Shown here piece after piece: positions 9,123 through 18,325 of a stretch of 64,000 nt of DNA. The notes beneath the pieces were generated by a model. It ran no database searches. It saw only the letters and a list, made by a program, of their open reading frames with translations, and was not told where the DNA came from. The stretch covers positions 1-64,000 of the forward strand of contig NC_011311.1 of assembly GCF_000196495.1 (NCBI RefSeq). The letters are read 5' to 3'. This stretch comes from Aliivibrio salmonicida LFI1238 (lineage in GTDB: Bacteria; Pseudomonadota; Gammaproteobacteria; Enterobacterales; Vibrionaceae). Position numbers and translations under genes: made by a program. The first letter of the stretch is position 1. Each line of letters starts with the position of its first letter.

Positions 9123-9817
9123 GACGACTCTCATCAGCGCTCGTTATCGTCACGCTGAGCTCATTCACCGCCCACAGCAATGATGGCTACAGTAACGAAC
9201 AATTGCGCGCCCTACAGCAGCGTGAAAATGACGCCCTGAACACAACCAGCCCTCTTATTGGTTACGAAGTGGACCGCGCCATAGAGAGCAGCCACGCCAT
9301 GCGTGACAAAATTCTGGCCATGTCACAACAGGTGAACCAACGCATCACCACCGACGCTTTATCCGAAGGACTCTACTTTCCAGAGCCAACCACCAACCCA
9401 AACGCCAACCCTACGGGCATTATTGCGCTGGTGTCACTCTCAATGCCGGACATTGCCTTGCAACAATTGCTCATTCAAAGTGAGCAGTATCAAATTCCTT
9501 TGATTATTCGTGGCGTATTGCCAGAGGGCTTTAGCGCCACCGTCGCTCGCATTAATCACTTACTGACCAAAGACCATAAAAAACACCCCATCAACAGTGG
9601 CATTGCCATCAACCCACAGTGGTTTACTCAATTTAACATCACTCAAGTGCCCGCCTTTATTTCGATAAAAGAAGGGAAATGCACCCAAAAGGGCCCATGC
9701 CGTGCCGAGGATTTTGATGTGCTCTATGGCAACATTTCCATGGGGGACGCGCTGAGTATCCTCTCAAAAGGCGACGCAAAAGAAAACGCCATCACCGCAC
9801 AGGCTCGCACGGAGTAA
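9119..9817 (+). CDS. trbC: Pilus assembly protein TrbC
   Basis: 232 aa, exported (signal peptide ends near TAHSN). The C-terminal half has the TrbC_Ftype fold, a thioredoxin-like domain: GIIALVSLSMPDIALQQLL, then IPLIIRGVLPEG, and NITQVPAFI with the cis-Pro-like VPA. In F, TrbC is processed and works with TraW. I start at ATG 9119 (ATGA overlap with the upstream stop); a longer frame starting at 9050 would be embedded in the upstream gene. Confidence 0.88.
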   Translation: MRRLSSALVIVTLSSFTAHSNDGYSNEQLRALQQRENDALNTTSPLIGYEVDRAIESSHAMRDKILAMSQQVNQRITTDALSEGLYFPEPTTNPNANPTGIIALVSLSMPDIALQQLLIQSEQYQIPLIIRGVLPEGFSATVARINHLLTKDHKKHPINSGIAINPQWFTQFNITQVPAFISIKEGKCTQKGPCRAEDFDVLYGNISMGDALSILSKGDAKENAITAQARTE

Positions 9818-9820
9818 TCT

Positions 9821-11539
9821 ATGAACCTCTCTCTCTCGCTGCTTCTTATCCTGGTACTCTCTCCTCTTGCCCTTGCAGGGCAAGAGGCCACGTTCAATGC
9901 CCACCTAAACTGGGCAAAAGGCGCAACCACAAGCACCCAAGCCAAGAGCGAATTTGCATTAACACCAGAAGACTACTGCAACGACGCCACCTGTAAAACT
10001 CAACTGCACGCCCCACAGCAAACGCAGTTAAGCAGCAGTGAATTAGAGAGCAAAGCCCAAGCGCAGTATCTCACCAACGAAGGGGCTCAAGCCATTAATG
10101 ACGGGTTTTCAAAAGGGCGTCCAAGTGTAGAAAACGATCCAACGTACGAATTTGCACTCTTGGCGCAAGAGAACGCGTATGAAATAAGCCATGGCCTGTC
10201 CAATCCGTTTGTGGACTGCACCTCTGGCACCCTTTGCTCGCTCATTAATGTACAAAAAACCTGTAAAGCCCCGACCAATACGCCTCTCATTTATGTCCAA
10301 ACCCCAACATTAGTGACTGATATTCGACCAATCTCCACCTACTCTTGTCCGTCAGGGACAAGACTGCAAGGAAATCGCTGTGTTTATACTGAGCGTCAAT
10401 GCCGATACGATCGACAAAATCTCGTCACAAAAACGACACGAAAAAGTCGAGAATGGTGCTTTAGTGAAGGGATGTCTTATCGATGGAATGGAAAGGAAGT
10501 CAATCGTAATGGATTCTCCCAAGGTGGGAGTAAAAAGAAATACAACACCTCACGCTGCAAGGTTCAAGAATATCAAATCTGTGGCTCAGTCACCAAAAGC
10601 CGTAGCGCCACGGCGCACTGCCCTTCGGGTTACACCTTAACGGGCGATCATTGTTCAAAAAAAATCGTGACGTGGCCAAAAAGCAGACCAACAGGTCTGA
10701 TTTCAGAATGCCAATCAACCAACAACGTCTGTGTCGAAGGAAGTAAAACAAAAATCATTGATGGCATTCGCGTCAGCCTTCCTTGCTGGAAGTACGAGAC
10801 CACGTACCAATGCCAAACCACCAATACGTGTGACGCCCTCAGCGAGTGCACCAACGTCAGTAAAACATGCAGCCTGATGCAGCAAGGCGTCTGCGTTGAA
10901 GAAACCCTGACCAAATCATGCCAAGAAAAATCCTGTCAAGCCAACACATTGCAGTGCGGTGAAACCAGTTTTTGTCTCGATGGCGATTGCTACGACGCCA
11001 CGCCGACCCAAAGCGATGACTTTCACACCTCCGTCTCTGCCCTTGCGGCCATTTCCGCCGCCGCCGAAGACTTGGGTGAGCCACCGACCATGTTCAAAGG
11101 CACCGCCATGAAGTGTGAGAAAAAAGCCGCGGGGATCAATGACTGCTGCAAAGATTCAGGCTGGGGACAAAGCCTTGGCATGAGTTGCAGTCCAGAAGAG
11201 GAAGCGCTAGGCAAAGCCAAAGAAGGCAAGCTCACGATTTATGTCGGTCAATATTGCGCGAAAAAAATCCTCGGCGTCTGCACCAGAAAAAAACGCAGTT
11301 ACTGCGTTTATGACAGCAAGTTGGCGCGAATAATCCAAGAGCAAGGCACGCGACATCAACTGGGCCTCAGCAATGGCTCGGCCAAAGACCCAACGTGCAA
11401 CCCCATCACGCCTGAGCAACTGCAACAGATTAATTTTGAACACTTGGATTTTTCCGATTTTTACGGGGACATGAACGACAACATGGCCTTACCAAGCCAA
11501 AACGAGATCCAATCTCGCTTACAAAACAACGTGAATTAA
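9821..11539 (+). CDS. traN: Mating pair stabilisation protein TraN
   Basis: 572-aa outer-membrane adhesin (F TraN is 602 aa). Signal peptide ends near ALAGQ. The protein is cysteine-rich, especially at about residues 130-390 (CPSGTRLQGNRCVYTERQC; CPSGYTLTGDHCS repeats), and ends with the conserved C-terminal block (CCKDSGWG, then CVYDSKLARIIQEQG). TraN binds recipient outer-membrane proteins and so influences host range; the variable central part is the likely receptor-binding tip. The start is 3 bp after trbC. Confidence 0.93.
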   Translation: MNLSLSLLLILVLSPLALAGQEATFNAHLNWAKGATTSTQAKSEFALTPEDYCNDATCKTQLHAPQQTQLSSSELESKAQAQYLTNEGAQAINDGFSKGRPSVENDPTYEFALLAQENAYEISHGLSNPFVDCTSGTLCSLINVQKTCKAPTNTPLIYVQTPTLVTDIRPISTYSCPSGTRLQGNRCVYTERQCRYDRQNLVTKTTRKSREWCFSEGMSYRWNGKEVNRNGFSQGGSKKKYNTSRCKVQEYQICGSVTKSRSATAHCPSGYTLTGDHCSKKIVTWPKSRPTGLISECQSTNNVCVEGSKTKIIDGIRVSLPCWKYETTYQCQTTNTCDALSECTNVSKTCSLMQQGVCVEETLTKSCQEKSCQANTLQCGETSFCLDGDCYDATPTQSDDFHTSVSALAAISAAAEDLGEPPTMFKGTAMKCEKKAAGINDCCKDSGWGQSLGMSCSPEEEALGKAKEGKLTIYVGQYCAKKILGVCTRKKRSYCVYDSKLARIIQEQGTRHQLGLSNGSAKDPTCNPITPEQLQQINFEHLDFSDFYGDMNDNMALPSQNEIQSRLQNNVN

Positions 11540-11548
11540 GGAGCGCCC

Positions 11549-12292
11549 ATGAATCGATGCATCGCAATGATCGCCTTTTTCGTCAGTACCGGTGTATTGG
11601 CTGCGCCTAACGGATGGCGATGGTATAACGAGCCAACCCAAGACGCTAAGGCACCGGCGCCCATCACAAAGCCAAACACGGTGACTCGCACCTTAAGTGC
11701 CCGCGCACAATTAACGTGGTTTAAAGAGCAACACCAAGAAGCGCAAGCCGCCGCCACGATTGACCCAAGCAACAACCAAAAAGTAGAAAAAGCGATGCGA
11801 CTCAATCAATACGTGTCCAATCAATCCTCTCAATTTGGCATGACCTTTAAAGAAGTCTTATTGAGTCACCCTGAGCTGTCTTACACCAAAGACAGACCCG
11901 TAGAGCAAGCGGCACGAAGCACGTATTTAGAGCTGGAGCGCGAGAAAAAAGTGCACACCATTAAACAAATGGCCGCTGAGGGATGGGGATTTTTCTTTGT
12001 GTATGAAGGCAAAGACACGTTAAGCCAAACCCTCGCGCCAAGCATTCAGCAATTTGCGACCACCCATGGCATTGAGGTGCTAGGGATAAGCAAAGACGGC
12101 ACCACACTAGAGAGCATCAGAGAAAACAGAATGGACGACAACACCCTGAACGTGGCGTATTTGCCCGCGCTGCTGCTTGTGAACCCCAACACAAAAACCA
12201 TTAAGCCGTTGGCGTATGGATTTATTTCACAAGACCAATTATTGGGGCGTTTTTACAACGTGGCCACCCATTACAACAGCCCTGATTTTTAA
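11549..12292 (+). CDS. traF: Pilus assembly protein TraF
   Basis: 247 aa, the length of F TraF (247). Exported (signal peptide ends VLAAP), with a thioredoxin-like fold that lacks a CxxC active site (GWGFFFVYEGKDTLSQTLAPSIQQF), as in F. The motif GWRWYNEP at the mature N-terminus is typical. It contributes to pilus assembly with TraH, TraW, TraU and TrbB. An AAGGAG site lies before the ATG. Confidence 0.92.
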   Translation: MNRCIAMIAFFVSTGVLAAPNGWRWYNEPTQDAKAPAPITKPNTVTRTLSARAQLTWFKEQHQEAQAAATIDPSNNQKVEKAMRLNQYVSNQSSQFGMTFKEVLLSHPELSYTKDRPVEQAARSTYLELEREKKVHTIKQMAAEGWGFFFVYEGKDTLSQTLAPSIQQFATTHGIEVLGISKDGTTLESIRENRMDDNTLNVAYLPALLLVNPNTKTIKPLAYGFISQDQLLGRFYNVATHYNSPDF

Positions 12293-12329
12293 TGAACAAC
12301 CAACCAATGACAACCAAGGAGCATCACTC

Positions 12330-13049
12330 ATGAAAATAGCATCAATCACACTTGCAGGCGTTTTACACGTCATCGAACGTGCCTTTATGGCGGGGTTCAT
12401 CGTAGTTTCAATCCAAATTACGCTCTTTGTCTCTCGGATAGGCAGGTTCTTATTAAGTACGGATACGCTGGAGGCCGCTAACGAGCTCAACGCCTTCTCA
12501 TTACAAAAGTGGCACCAAGGACTAGGGGTAACGTGGGACATATCATGGTCTTACACCCTTATCCTTCTGCTTATTTCTTTCTGCTACTTCTCTGTGGGCT
12601 TATTTTGTTTTCTGAGAAAACCAGAAAACAAAAGCAAACGAACCAAAGCCGAACTCTTCGCTATCGTATCACGCTACATCGAGCGTACCTTTGTCGTCGT
12701 GTTCATCGCAGTGTCACTTCAAATCACGTTTTTTTTACTGTGGCTATACGCTCGAACCACCTTCTCATTTGATGCACTCAGCGCGCTGTCATTAAGCGAT
12801 TTACATCAAGGGATAGAGATCATGCATTACTCCTTCAACACCACGGCACTCATCTTGTTTTCCCTACTGCTTTGCGTTGCGTTTAAGGAACAACAAGCGG
12901 CTCGTCAAAAAAACACCATACCAACAAACCCATCAAAGTATTGCCGCCTTAGATTTAGGGCAAAGAAGATCCTTTGGGGCGCATTCCCAATCAAAAGTAG
13001 TACCCGAAAAAATGAAATAAAGAATGAAACAAAAAGTAATAAGAATTAA
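12330..13049 (+). CDS. Unrecognised membrane protein with an internal duplication
   Basis: 239 aa starting at ATG 12330 after an AAGGAG ribosome site; a longer reading overlapping traF has no such site. Two homologous halves are visible: residues 11-37 (VLHVIERAFMAGFIVVSIQ...) and about 113-140 (VSRYIERTFVVVFIAVSLQ...), each followed by a hydrophobic helix after a ...LHQGIE / WHQGLG-like motif. About four transmembrane helices and a basic C-terminal tail. No F homologue is known to me at this place. A tra-associated inner-membrane role is likely from context only. Confidence 0.72.
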   Translation: MKIASITLAGVLHVIERAFMAGFIVVSIQITLFVSRIGRFLLSTDTLEAANELNAFSLQKWHQGLGVTWDISWSYTLILLLISFCYFSVGLFCFLRKPENKSKRTKAELFAIVSRYIERTFVVVFIAVSLQITFFLLWLYARTTFSFDALSALSLSDLHQGIEIMHYSFNTTALILFSLLLCVAFKEQQAARQKNTIPTNPSKYCRLRFRAKKILWGAFPIKSSTRKNEIKNETKSNKN

Positions 13050-13118
13050 CAGATTTCTAACAGTAAACAAAATACACCTCACAGACAAAAAACGACAATA
13101 TAAAAAGGATAATAGCTC

Positions 13119-13544
13119 ATGAAGTCCATTAATGCCCTACTGCTCGCCTTTGCTTTATTGATGTCACCACAGAGCTTGGCACAACCCCCGCCAATGGAAA
13201 ATCAATACGCCATGGTCTTTTTCTTTCGCAGTGATTGCCCGTATTGCCATCAGTTTGCGCCAACGCTGACGCAATTTACGCAACAAAATAACTTGTTCAC
13301 TTACGCTTTCTCTCTTGATGGCAAAGGCATTCCCAATTTTGATGTGCCCATGCCAGCAACCCCTGAGATAAGCACGCTCTTTTTTGCTAACCCACGCAGC
13401 ATGACGGTGCCCGCCACGTTCTTAATTAACGTCAACACCCAAAAGTTCGTCAAAGTCAGCATTGGCGCGGTGTCAGGCGCCGATTTACAAACCACCTTCG
13501 ATAATATTCTCGCGGACAATCAAGTGATGGAGGCGTTGCAATGA
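13119..13544 (+). CDS. trbB: TrbB-like thioredoxin-fold protein
   Basis: 141-aa exported protein with the redox motif CPYC (FRSDCPYCHQFAP, about residue 40) and a thioredoxin-like fold with a VPATFLIN cis-Pro loop. F TrbB (181 aa) is a periplasmic disulfide isomerase that assists TraU, TraN and TraH. It lies just before traH, which overlaps it by 4 bp. The length is shorter than in F because the N-terminal region is reduced. Confidence 0.82.
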   Translation: MKSINALLLAFALLMSPQSLAQPPPMENQYAMVFFFRSDCPYCHQFAPTLTQFTQQNNLFTYAFSLDGKGIPNFDVPMPATPEISTLFFANPRSMTVPATFLINVNTQKFVKVSIGAVSGADLQTTFDNILADNQVMEALQ

Positions 13545-14926
13545 AAAAGACACGCCCTCACTTATTGCCGCTCTGTTTGGTGCTTTCCTTTTCAGTGTCC
13601 GCCAACGTCAATCACTCCCTTGGGGGATTTTTTGACGAGCTTGGCTATCACGCCAATGTCAGCAACCCAAGCGCCTTTAAAGGCCAAAGTGCCAACTATT
13701 ACAACGGCGGCAGCCTGTTTGTTCGCACCAAAATTCAAAACGCTCAACTGGCCACGATGACGGTGCCCTCCATTAAAGCCGGTTGCAACGGCATCGATGC
13801 GTTCATGGGCGGCTTTTCTCACATCAGCTCAGACCAATTGGTTCAGTTCGGTAAATCGGTGGTTGCCAACGCAACCCCATTCGCCGTTGATTTGGCGCTG
13901 CAAACCTGGGCACCTCAAATCAAACAAATCCGTGATAACTTGCAAAGCATTGCCGACAAATGGGTCAATCAGTCCATCAATTCGTGTGAAACGGCTCAAG
14001 CCGCCGTGGGCGGATTGGCAAGCTTTGCGCTGCCTCAAGCCAAACAGCACGTCTGCGCCACCATGGGCACACAAAATAACGCCTTCGCCGATTGGGTCGC
14101 GGCCAAACAAGAGTGTGGCGTCGGTGGAAGAACCCCGAGCCAACTCGTGAATGCCCGTAACACACCAGAATTGGAAGACATCACCAAAACCTCACACAAC
14201 ATCGTGTGGTCAGCCATCATGAAAAACAGTTTTCTCTCCAGTGATACGGAGCTTGCCGAGTTTTTAATGACGCTCTCTGGCACCTACGTGTATAACGCCA
14301 ACGGTCAACCGACTTACTACCCATCACTGCTTGATGGCAACAACAATCTGGTGGACGCTCTATTGAATGGCGGCACCATTTCAGGCTATGACTGTGACAA
14401 CACCGCCGCCAAAGCCTGTTTGTCCCTTCGCCGTAAAAACACGTCCATTTCAAGCGGCAGTGCCATGCAAAGCAAAATATACGCACTGCTTAATGAGATG
14501 AATCAATCGCTCATGAATGACCGCCCTTTAACTCAACAGCACACCGCCTTTTTAGAATACACCGACATTCCTATGCTCAGTTTCTTAAAAGAATACGCCC
14601 AAGGCGAAGGGACAGTAAGCACGTCTCTGCTTGATAAATACGCCCGAGTCATTGCGATTAATCTCTTAAGTAAGTACCTCAATAACATGCTGAACGTGAC
14701 CCAATACTCACTCTCTAACACCCAAAACGACAAGAGTGACATTGCCCTCATCAGTGACGACATCTCCAACGCCAAACGATTCATCAGCGAGCTCGATGAA
14801 AAAGCCACTCGCGCCCTCATCGCTCAAGAAGAAATGATCGCCAATGCTAAGGTCAGAAAAGCCCAAATGGACGCCGCATTGAGCAGTAAAACCCGAAATA
14901 ACCTCTACTTTGGAGACAAATCATGA
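13541..14926 (+). CDS. traH: Pilus assembly protein TraH
   Basis: 461 aa (F TraH 458). Exported; after the signal peptide come the conserved LGGFFDELGYHANVSNP and GGSLFVRTKIQN blocks, then SIKAGCNGIDAFMGGFSHI with its cysteine, all typical of TraH. A coiled-coil-prone region is near the C-terminus. TraH acts in the outer-membrane half of the channel and in pilus extension. It overlaps trbB-like and traG genes by 4 bp each. Confidence 0.94.
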   Translation: MKKTRPHLLPLCLVLSFSVSANVNHSLGGFFDELGYHANVSNPSAFKGQSANYYNGGSLFVRTKIQNAQLATMTVPSIKAGCNGIDAFMGGFSHISSDQLVQFGKSVVANATPFAVDLALQTWAPQIKQIRDNLQSIADKWVNQSINSCETAQAAVGGLASFALPQAKQHVCATMGTQNNAFADWVAAKQECGVGGRTPSQLVNARNTPELEDITKTSHNIVWSAIMKNSFLSSDTELAEFLMTLSGTYVYNANGQPTYYPSLLDGNNNLVDALLNGGTISGYDCDNTAAKACLSLRRKNTSISSGSAMQSKIYALLNEMNQSLMNDRPLTQQHTAFLEYTDIPMLSFLKEYAQGEGTVSTSLLDKYARVIAINLLSKYLNNMLNVTQYSLSNTQNDKSDIALISDDISNAKRFISELDEKATRALIAQEEMIANAKVRKAQMDAALSSKTRNNLYFGDKS

Positions 14927-17718
14927 CCCTCGAATACTACGTCTACAGCAACGGCGGCACCGCCCGTGACGTCCTGAATGCCATCGCCACCTTTTTTGCA
15001 ACGCCCACCTTTGGCAGTTTGGTGTCCATCAGCCTTATGTTTTCTGTGGTTGCGACCTTAATGACCTTCTTCATCAGCCGAAACCCCGCCAGCATCTACA
15101 AGTGGGCGGCGGTGTATTTCATCGTGCCCATGTTTCTCATCAACATGAAAACCGACATGCAGGTGATTGATTTGACCGAGCCAAACGCGGTCAGAAGCGT
15201 CTCAAACGTGCCTTACATCACCGCGATACCGACGTGGTTTGCCAGCTCGCTCATGCACGGCATGACCGAGACCATCGAAGCGGTACTCTCACAACCTGGG
15301 GATGAACGCTACGGAAAAACCGGCATGATGTTTGGCTCAAGGCTGTATCAGCTCTCTCGTCAAAGCAACATCAGAGAGGTTGAACTCAAAGGCTACTGGA
15401 GTGATTACTTCCACAACTGCCTTGTTGGGGACATTCTCATCAACAAAAAATACACGTGGGATGAACTGTATGCGGCCAATGACATTTGGGACTTTTTGGA
15501 CACAAAAAGTATGTCACCGCTTCGCGGCGTCTTCTTTGGCCGTGGAAATTATTACACCTGTAAAGACGCGTACCCGCTCATCAAAGCCAAAATGAACCAA
15601 GCGGCCAACAAAGACATCACCTACCTTGGCAGCTATCTGTATGGCAAACGCGCCAGCGCGAACGCCAGTTTTTTAAACACCAGCCTGTCGAGCAGCTATC
15701 AGCGCTACAACAACATCAGCACCAACGCGTCAAAAATCATGCGCCAAAACATGACCATGAACGCCATTAGAAACGGCACCCTAGAGATGAACGCCACCGC
15801 CTCGGCGCTCAATTACGCCTACACCCAAAACAAAATGCAAACCACCTCCATGTGGGCAGGGATAGCCCTTCAAGCCAAGGAATACATGCCGTTGCTGCAC
15901 ACAACCTTATTTATTTTGTTTAGTTGTGTCAGTCTGTTTGTGGCCGTGGCCGCCCTCATTCCAAGCTTAACCGTCATGGTGCTCACCAACTACGTAAAAA
16001 CCTTTATTGTGCTCGGCATTTGGCCCGCCTTATTCGCGATTTTAAATTACATCATGATATCGGCACTCTCTTACACCACCGAAGGCATTACCGACAGCTT
16101 TAATGGCATTACCCTAAGCAATGAAAGCGCCCTGGATGAAATGCACACCCGCTTTGCGTTGCTCTCTGGCTACTTAATGATGTCCGTTCCTTTGATTGCA
16201 GGCGCCATCTTAAAAGGCGGCTCGGCGGTCATGTCGAGCCTCAACTACCAAATGGCGGGCATGATAAACAGCACTAACTCAAGAACCTCAGCGGCCGCCG
16301 CCAGTGGGGACGTCAACCTTGGCAACATGCAGGTAGACAACCGCTCATGGGCCAATCAGAGTGCCAACAAACACGACACCAACTTGCTTGAGCGCATGGC
16401 GGGGCAACAAAGTACCCAACAAGCGGACGGCTCCACCTACACTCAACTGGCGTCCGGCCAATCGGTCTACAACACGGGCGAAGCCGTGTCGAACTTGCAC
16501 TGGAATGTGGGCTCAAATCAAGACGTGCAACAGTCGTTGAATGACAACTACCAAACCGCGGTGAACAACACCCAAAGCTACAGCAGTCAACTCAATGAAA
16601 ACATTCAGAGCGGCATGGCACTGCAAAGTCATTGGTCAAACAACATGAGTGAGCAAAAAAGTTACGGCGAAGGCTACAACACCGGCGCCGCCACACAGAT
16701 AAGCCAAGGCACTCAACGCATGGATTCCGCCAGTGACACCCTCAGCAATGAAATGGGTTGGAGCAAAGACAAATCCAATGCGTTCTTGCAAAGCACCAGT
16801 GGCAGCATTTACGCCAGAGGCGAAGGCAGTCTAAGTACCCCAGCCGCCCTCAAAGCACTAACTGGCGCGAGCGGCAGCCTCACCGCAGGACTGGAAGGCA
16901 GTTACCGCATCACCGACGAAGACCGTGAAACCTTCTCCAACATGAGCAGTGAGCGCATTGGTCAAGTGCAAAGTGCCATGAGCCAATACAGCGAAGGGGC
17001 GAACGACATCCTCTCGGCCTCTTCTCAAATTGACAACAAAGCCGTCAATTCAGAGCTAGACCAATACGTACAAAGCTTCACAAGCAACTGGAATCAATCC
17101 GAAGGACTCGTCAACAACGTGTCTCAAAGTCAAGCCGAAAGCCAAAACCTGTCCACGGCCATGTCGAACATAGAGCAAAGCGGGATCAGCTTGAAAGAAA
17201 ACTTAATGCCGAGTTTTCAAAAATTTGTTGAAAAAGAAGACAGTCGAAATGCTCCATCTATCCTCACGAGCACGAGTGAAGGCGCCATCGCCGCCCGTCA
17301 AGAAATGTGGAATAAATACCAAGAAAGTGACGACTTTAAAAACGACGTGTTCGCACTGGCGGGCGTCAATCTGCCCACAACAATGAACAACACCAACGAG
17401 CCTTTGGCCTTCAACGCGCATCAAACCAACCGCCGAGATGCACACGAAATGAAAACCGTCAGCTACTTCACCCAAAACACCGACCGAATGGCGTTTACCA
17501 AACAAAGTGACGATCTATTTGATAAGACGCGATTTGATGACATCAAAAACGACACCCTCTCACAACAAGAGGACACTCGTGCTCACATTAATCCACTAGA
17601 AAAACGAGAGCCAAGCAGTCCAGTACAACCTGAAACGCACACCAATGAATCACAAATAAAGCCCATAAACACAGAGGATGGCTACCATTATTACTCCTCT
17701 TTTAATAAAGAAAAGTAA
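14923..17718 (+). CDS. traG: TraG mating pair stabilisation and entry-exclusion target
   Basis: 931 aa (F TraG 938). Several N-terminal transmembrane segments (about 18-70, then 325-410 including SVPLIAGAILKGGSAVMSSL) and a long polar periplasmic C-terminal part rich in Ser, Gln and Asn. In F, the N-terminal part works in pilus assembly, the C-terminal part stabilises mating pairs and is sensed by TraS for entry exclusion. The last ~100 residues are highly polar and probably variable. A possible promoter follows before the next gene. Confidence 0.93.
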   Translation: MTLEYYVYSNGGTARDVLNAIATFFATPTFGSLVSISLMFSVVATLMTFFISRNPASIYKWAAVYFIVPMFLINMKTDMQVIDLTEPNAVRSVSNVPYITAIPTWFASSLMHGMTETIEAVLSQPGDERYGKTGMMFGSRLYQLSRQSNIREVELKGYWSDYFHNCLVGDILINKKYTWDELYAANDIWDFLDTKSMSPLRGVFFGRGNYYTCKDAYPLIKAKMNQAANKDITYLGSYLYGKRASANASFLNTSLSSSYQRYNNISTNASKIMRQNMTMNAIRNGTLEMNATASALNYAYTQNKMQTTSMWAGIALQAKEYMPLLHTTLFILFSCVSLFVAVAALIPSLTVMVLTNYVKTFIVLGIWPALFAILNYIMISALSYTTEGITDSFNGITLSNESALDEMHTRFALLSGYLMMSVPLIAGAILKGGSAVMSSLNYQMAGMINSTNSRTSAAAASGDVNLGNMQVDNRSWANQSANKHDTNLLERMAGQQSTQQADGSTYTQLASGQSVYNTGEAVSNLHWNVGSNQDVQQSLNDNYQTAVNNTQSYSSQLNENIQSGMALQSHWSNNMSEQKSYGEGYNTGAATQISQGTQRMDSASDTLSNEMGWSKDKSNAFLQSTSGSIYARGEGSLSTPAALKALTGASGSLTAGLEGSYRITDEDRETFSNMSSERIGQVQSAMSQYSEGANDILSASSQIDNKAVNSELDQYVQSFTSNWNQSEGLVNNVSQSQAESQNLSTAMSNIEQSGISLKENLMPSFQKFVEKEDSRNAPSILTSTSEGAIAARQEMWNKYQESDDFKNDVFALAGVNLPTTMNNTNEPLAFNAHQTNRRDAHEMKTVSYFTQNTDRMAFTKQSDDLFDKTRFDDIKNDTLSQQEDTRAHINPLEKREPSSPVQPETHTNESQIKPINTEDGYHYYSSFNKEK

Positions 17719-17758
17719 AAGTGTGAGCCAAGATCCAGAGTGGTGAATTGTTTATTTT

Positions 17759-17786
17759 TTGAGCAATAAAATACTGGTATTATGAT
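17759..17786 (+). promoter_or_regulatory. Candidate sigma-70 promoter for the traG-traD interval
   Basis: TTGAGC and TATGAT are separated by 16 bp, 31 bp ahead of the start codon of the 165-aa gene. The 98-bp gap after traG is one of the larger gaps in the operon, so a secondary promoter here is plausible. Inferred from sequence alone. Confidence 0.4.
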
Positions 17787-17816
17787 CAGGTATTTATTAA
17801 AAAAAGGAATAAAATC

Positions 17817-18314
17817 ATGCGCTACTCTTACTTATTATTGACAAGTTTATTTTTTATCAACACCGCTCATGCAACAGAGCAAACGTTATCAAAAACATGG
17901 AAATCAGGCTCGGAATTAAGAAAAGAACGAGTCGCTAAAATGAGGGCAGAAGATCAAGCCGACGTCAGAAAAATGTATTTTTTTGTGAAGCACATTAATG
18001 ACGTTGGCACTCCAGAAAAAGCCAAACTCGACGCCTTTTTACTCGGGCTTCAAGAAGCCTTTTCTGTCAATCAATTCATGGAGAAGAAAACACTAGGGCT
18101 AACGTGGTTTTGCGCCCGCCCTTCGTTACTAAATGGGCTTAATGGTGAAAATCCGGTGCCAGAGATCATTCAATGGGTCTATGACACCTACCCTGAGAGA
18201 TTCAAAAGCAACGGCATATACTCACCATCCAGTGATGCCCTTGCTTATGGATTACAACTTCAATATCGCTGCGAAGGCGTCCCACTAGGGCGCATACCAG
18301 GATACAAATACTAA
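17817..18314 (+). CDS. Exported protein of unknown function between traG and traD
   Basis: 165 aa with a clear signal peptide (cleavage near NTAHA|TEQT). The mature part has three cysteines and a C-terminal region (IIQWVYDTYPERF ... ALAYGLQLQYRC) that resembles the helical Rap1a/Tai-type periplasmic fold, though I cannot confirm this. In F this place is held by traS and traT (surface and entry exclusion), so an exclusion or periplasmic protection role is a reasonable guess. A TTAAAAAAAGGAAT ribosome site precedes it. Base composition is more AT-rich than in the flanking tra genes. Confidence 0.75.
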   Translation: MRYSYLLLTSLFFINTAHATEQTLSKTWKSGSELRKERVAKMRAEDQADVRKMYFFVKHINDVGTPEKAKLDAFLLGLQEAFSVNQFMEKKTLGLTWFCARPSLLNGLNGENPVPEIIQWVYDTYPERFKSNGIYSPSSDALAYGLQLQYRCEGVPLGRIPGYKY

Positions 18315-18325
18315 AGGACAATAAC

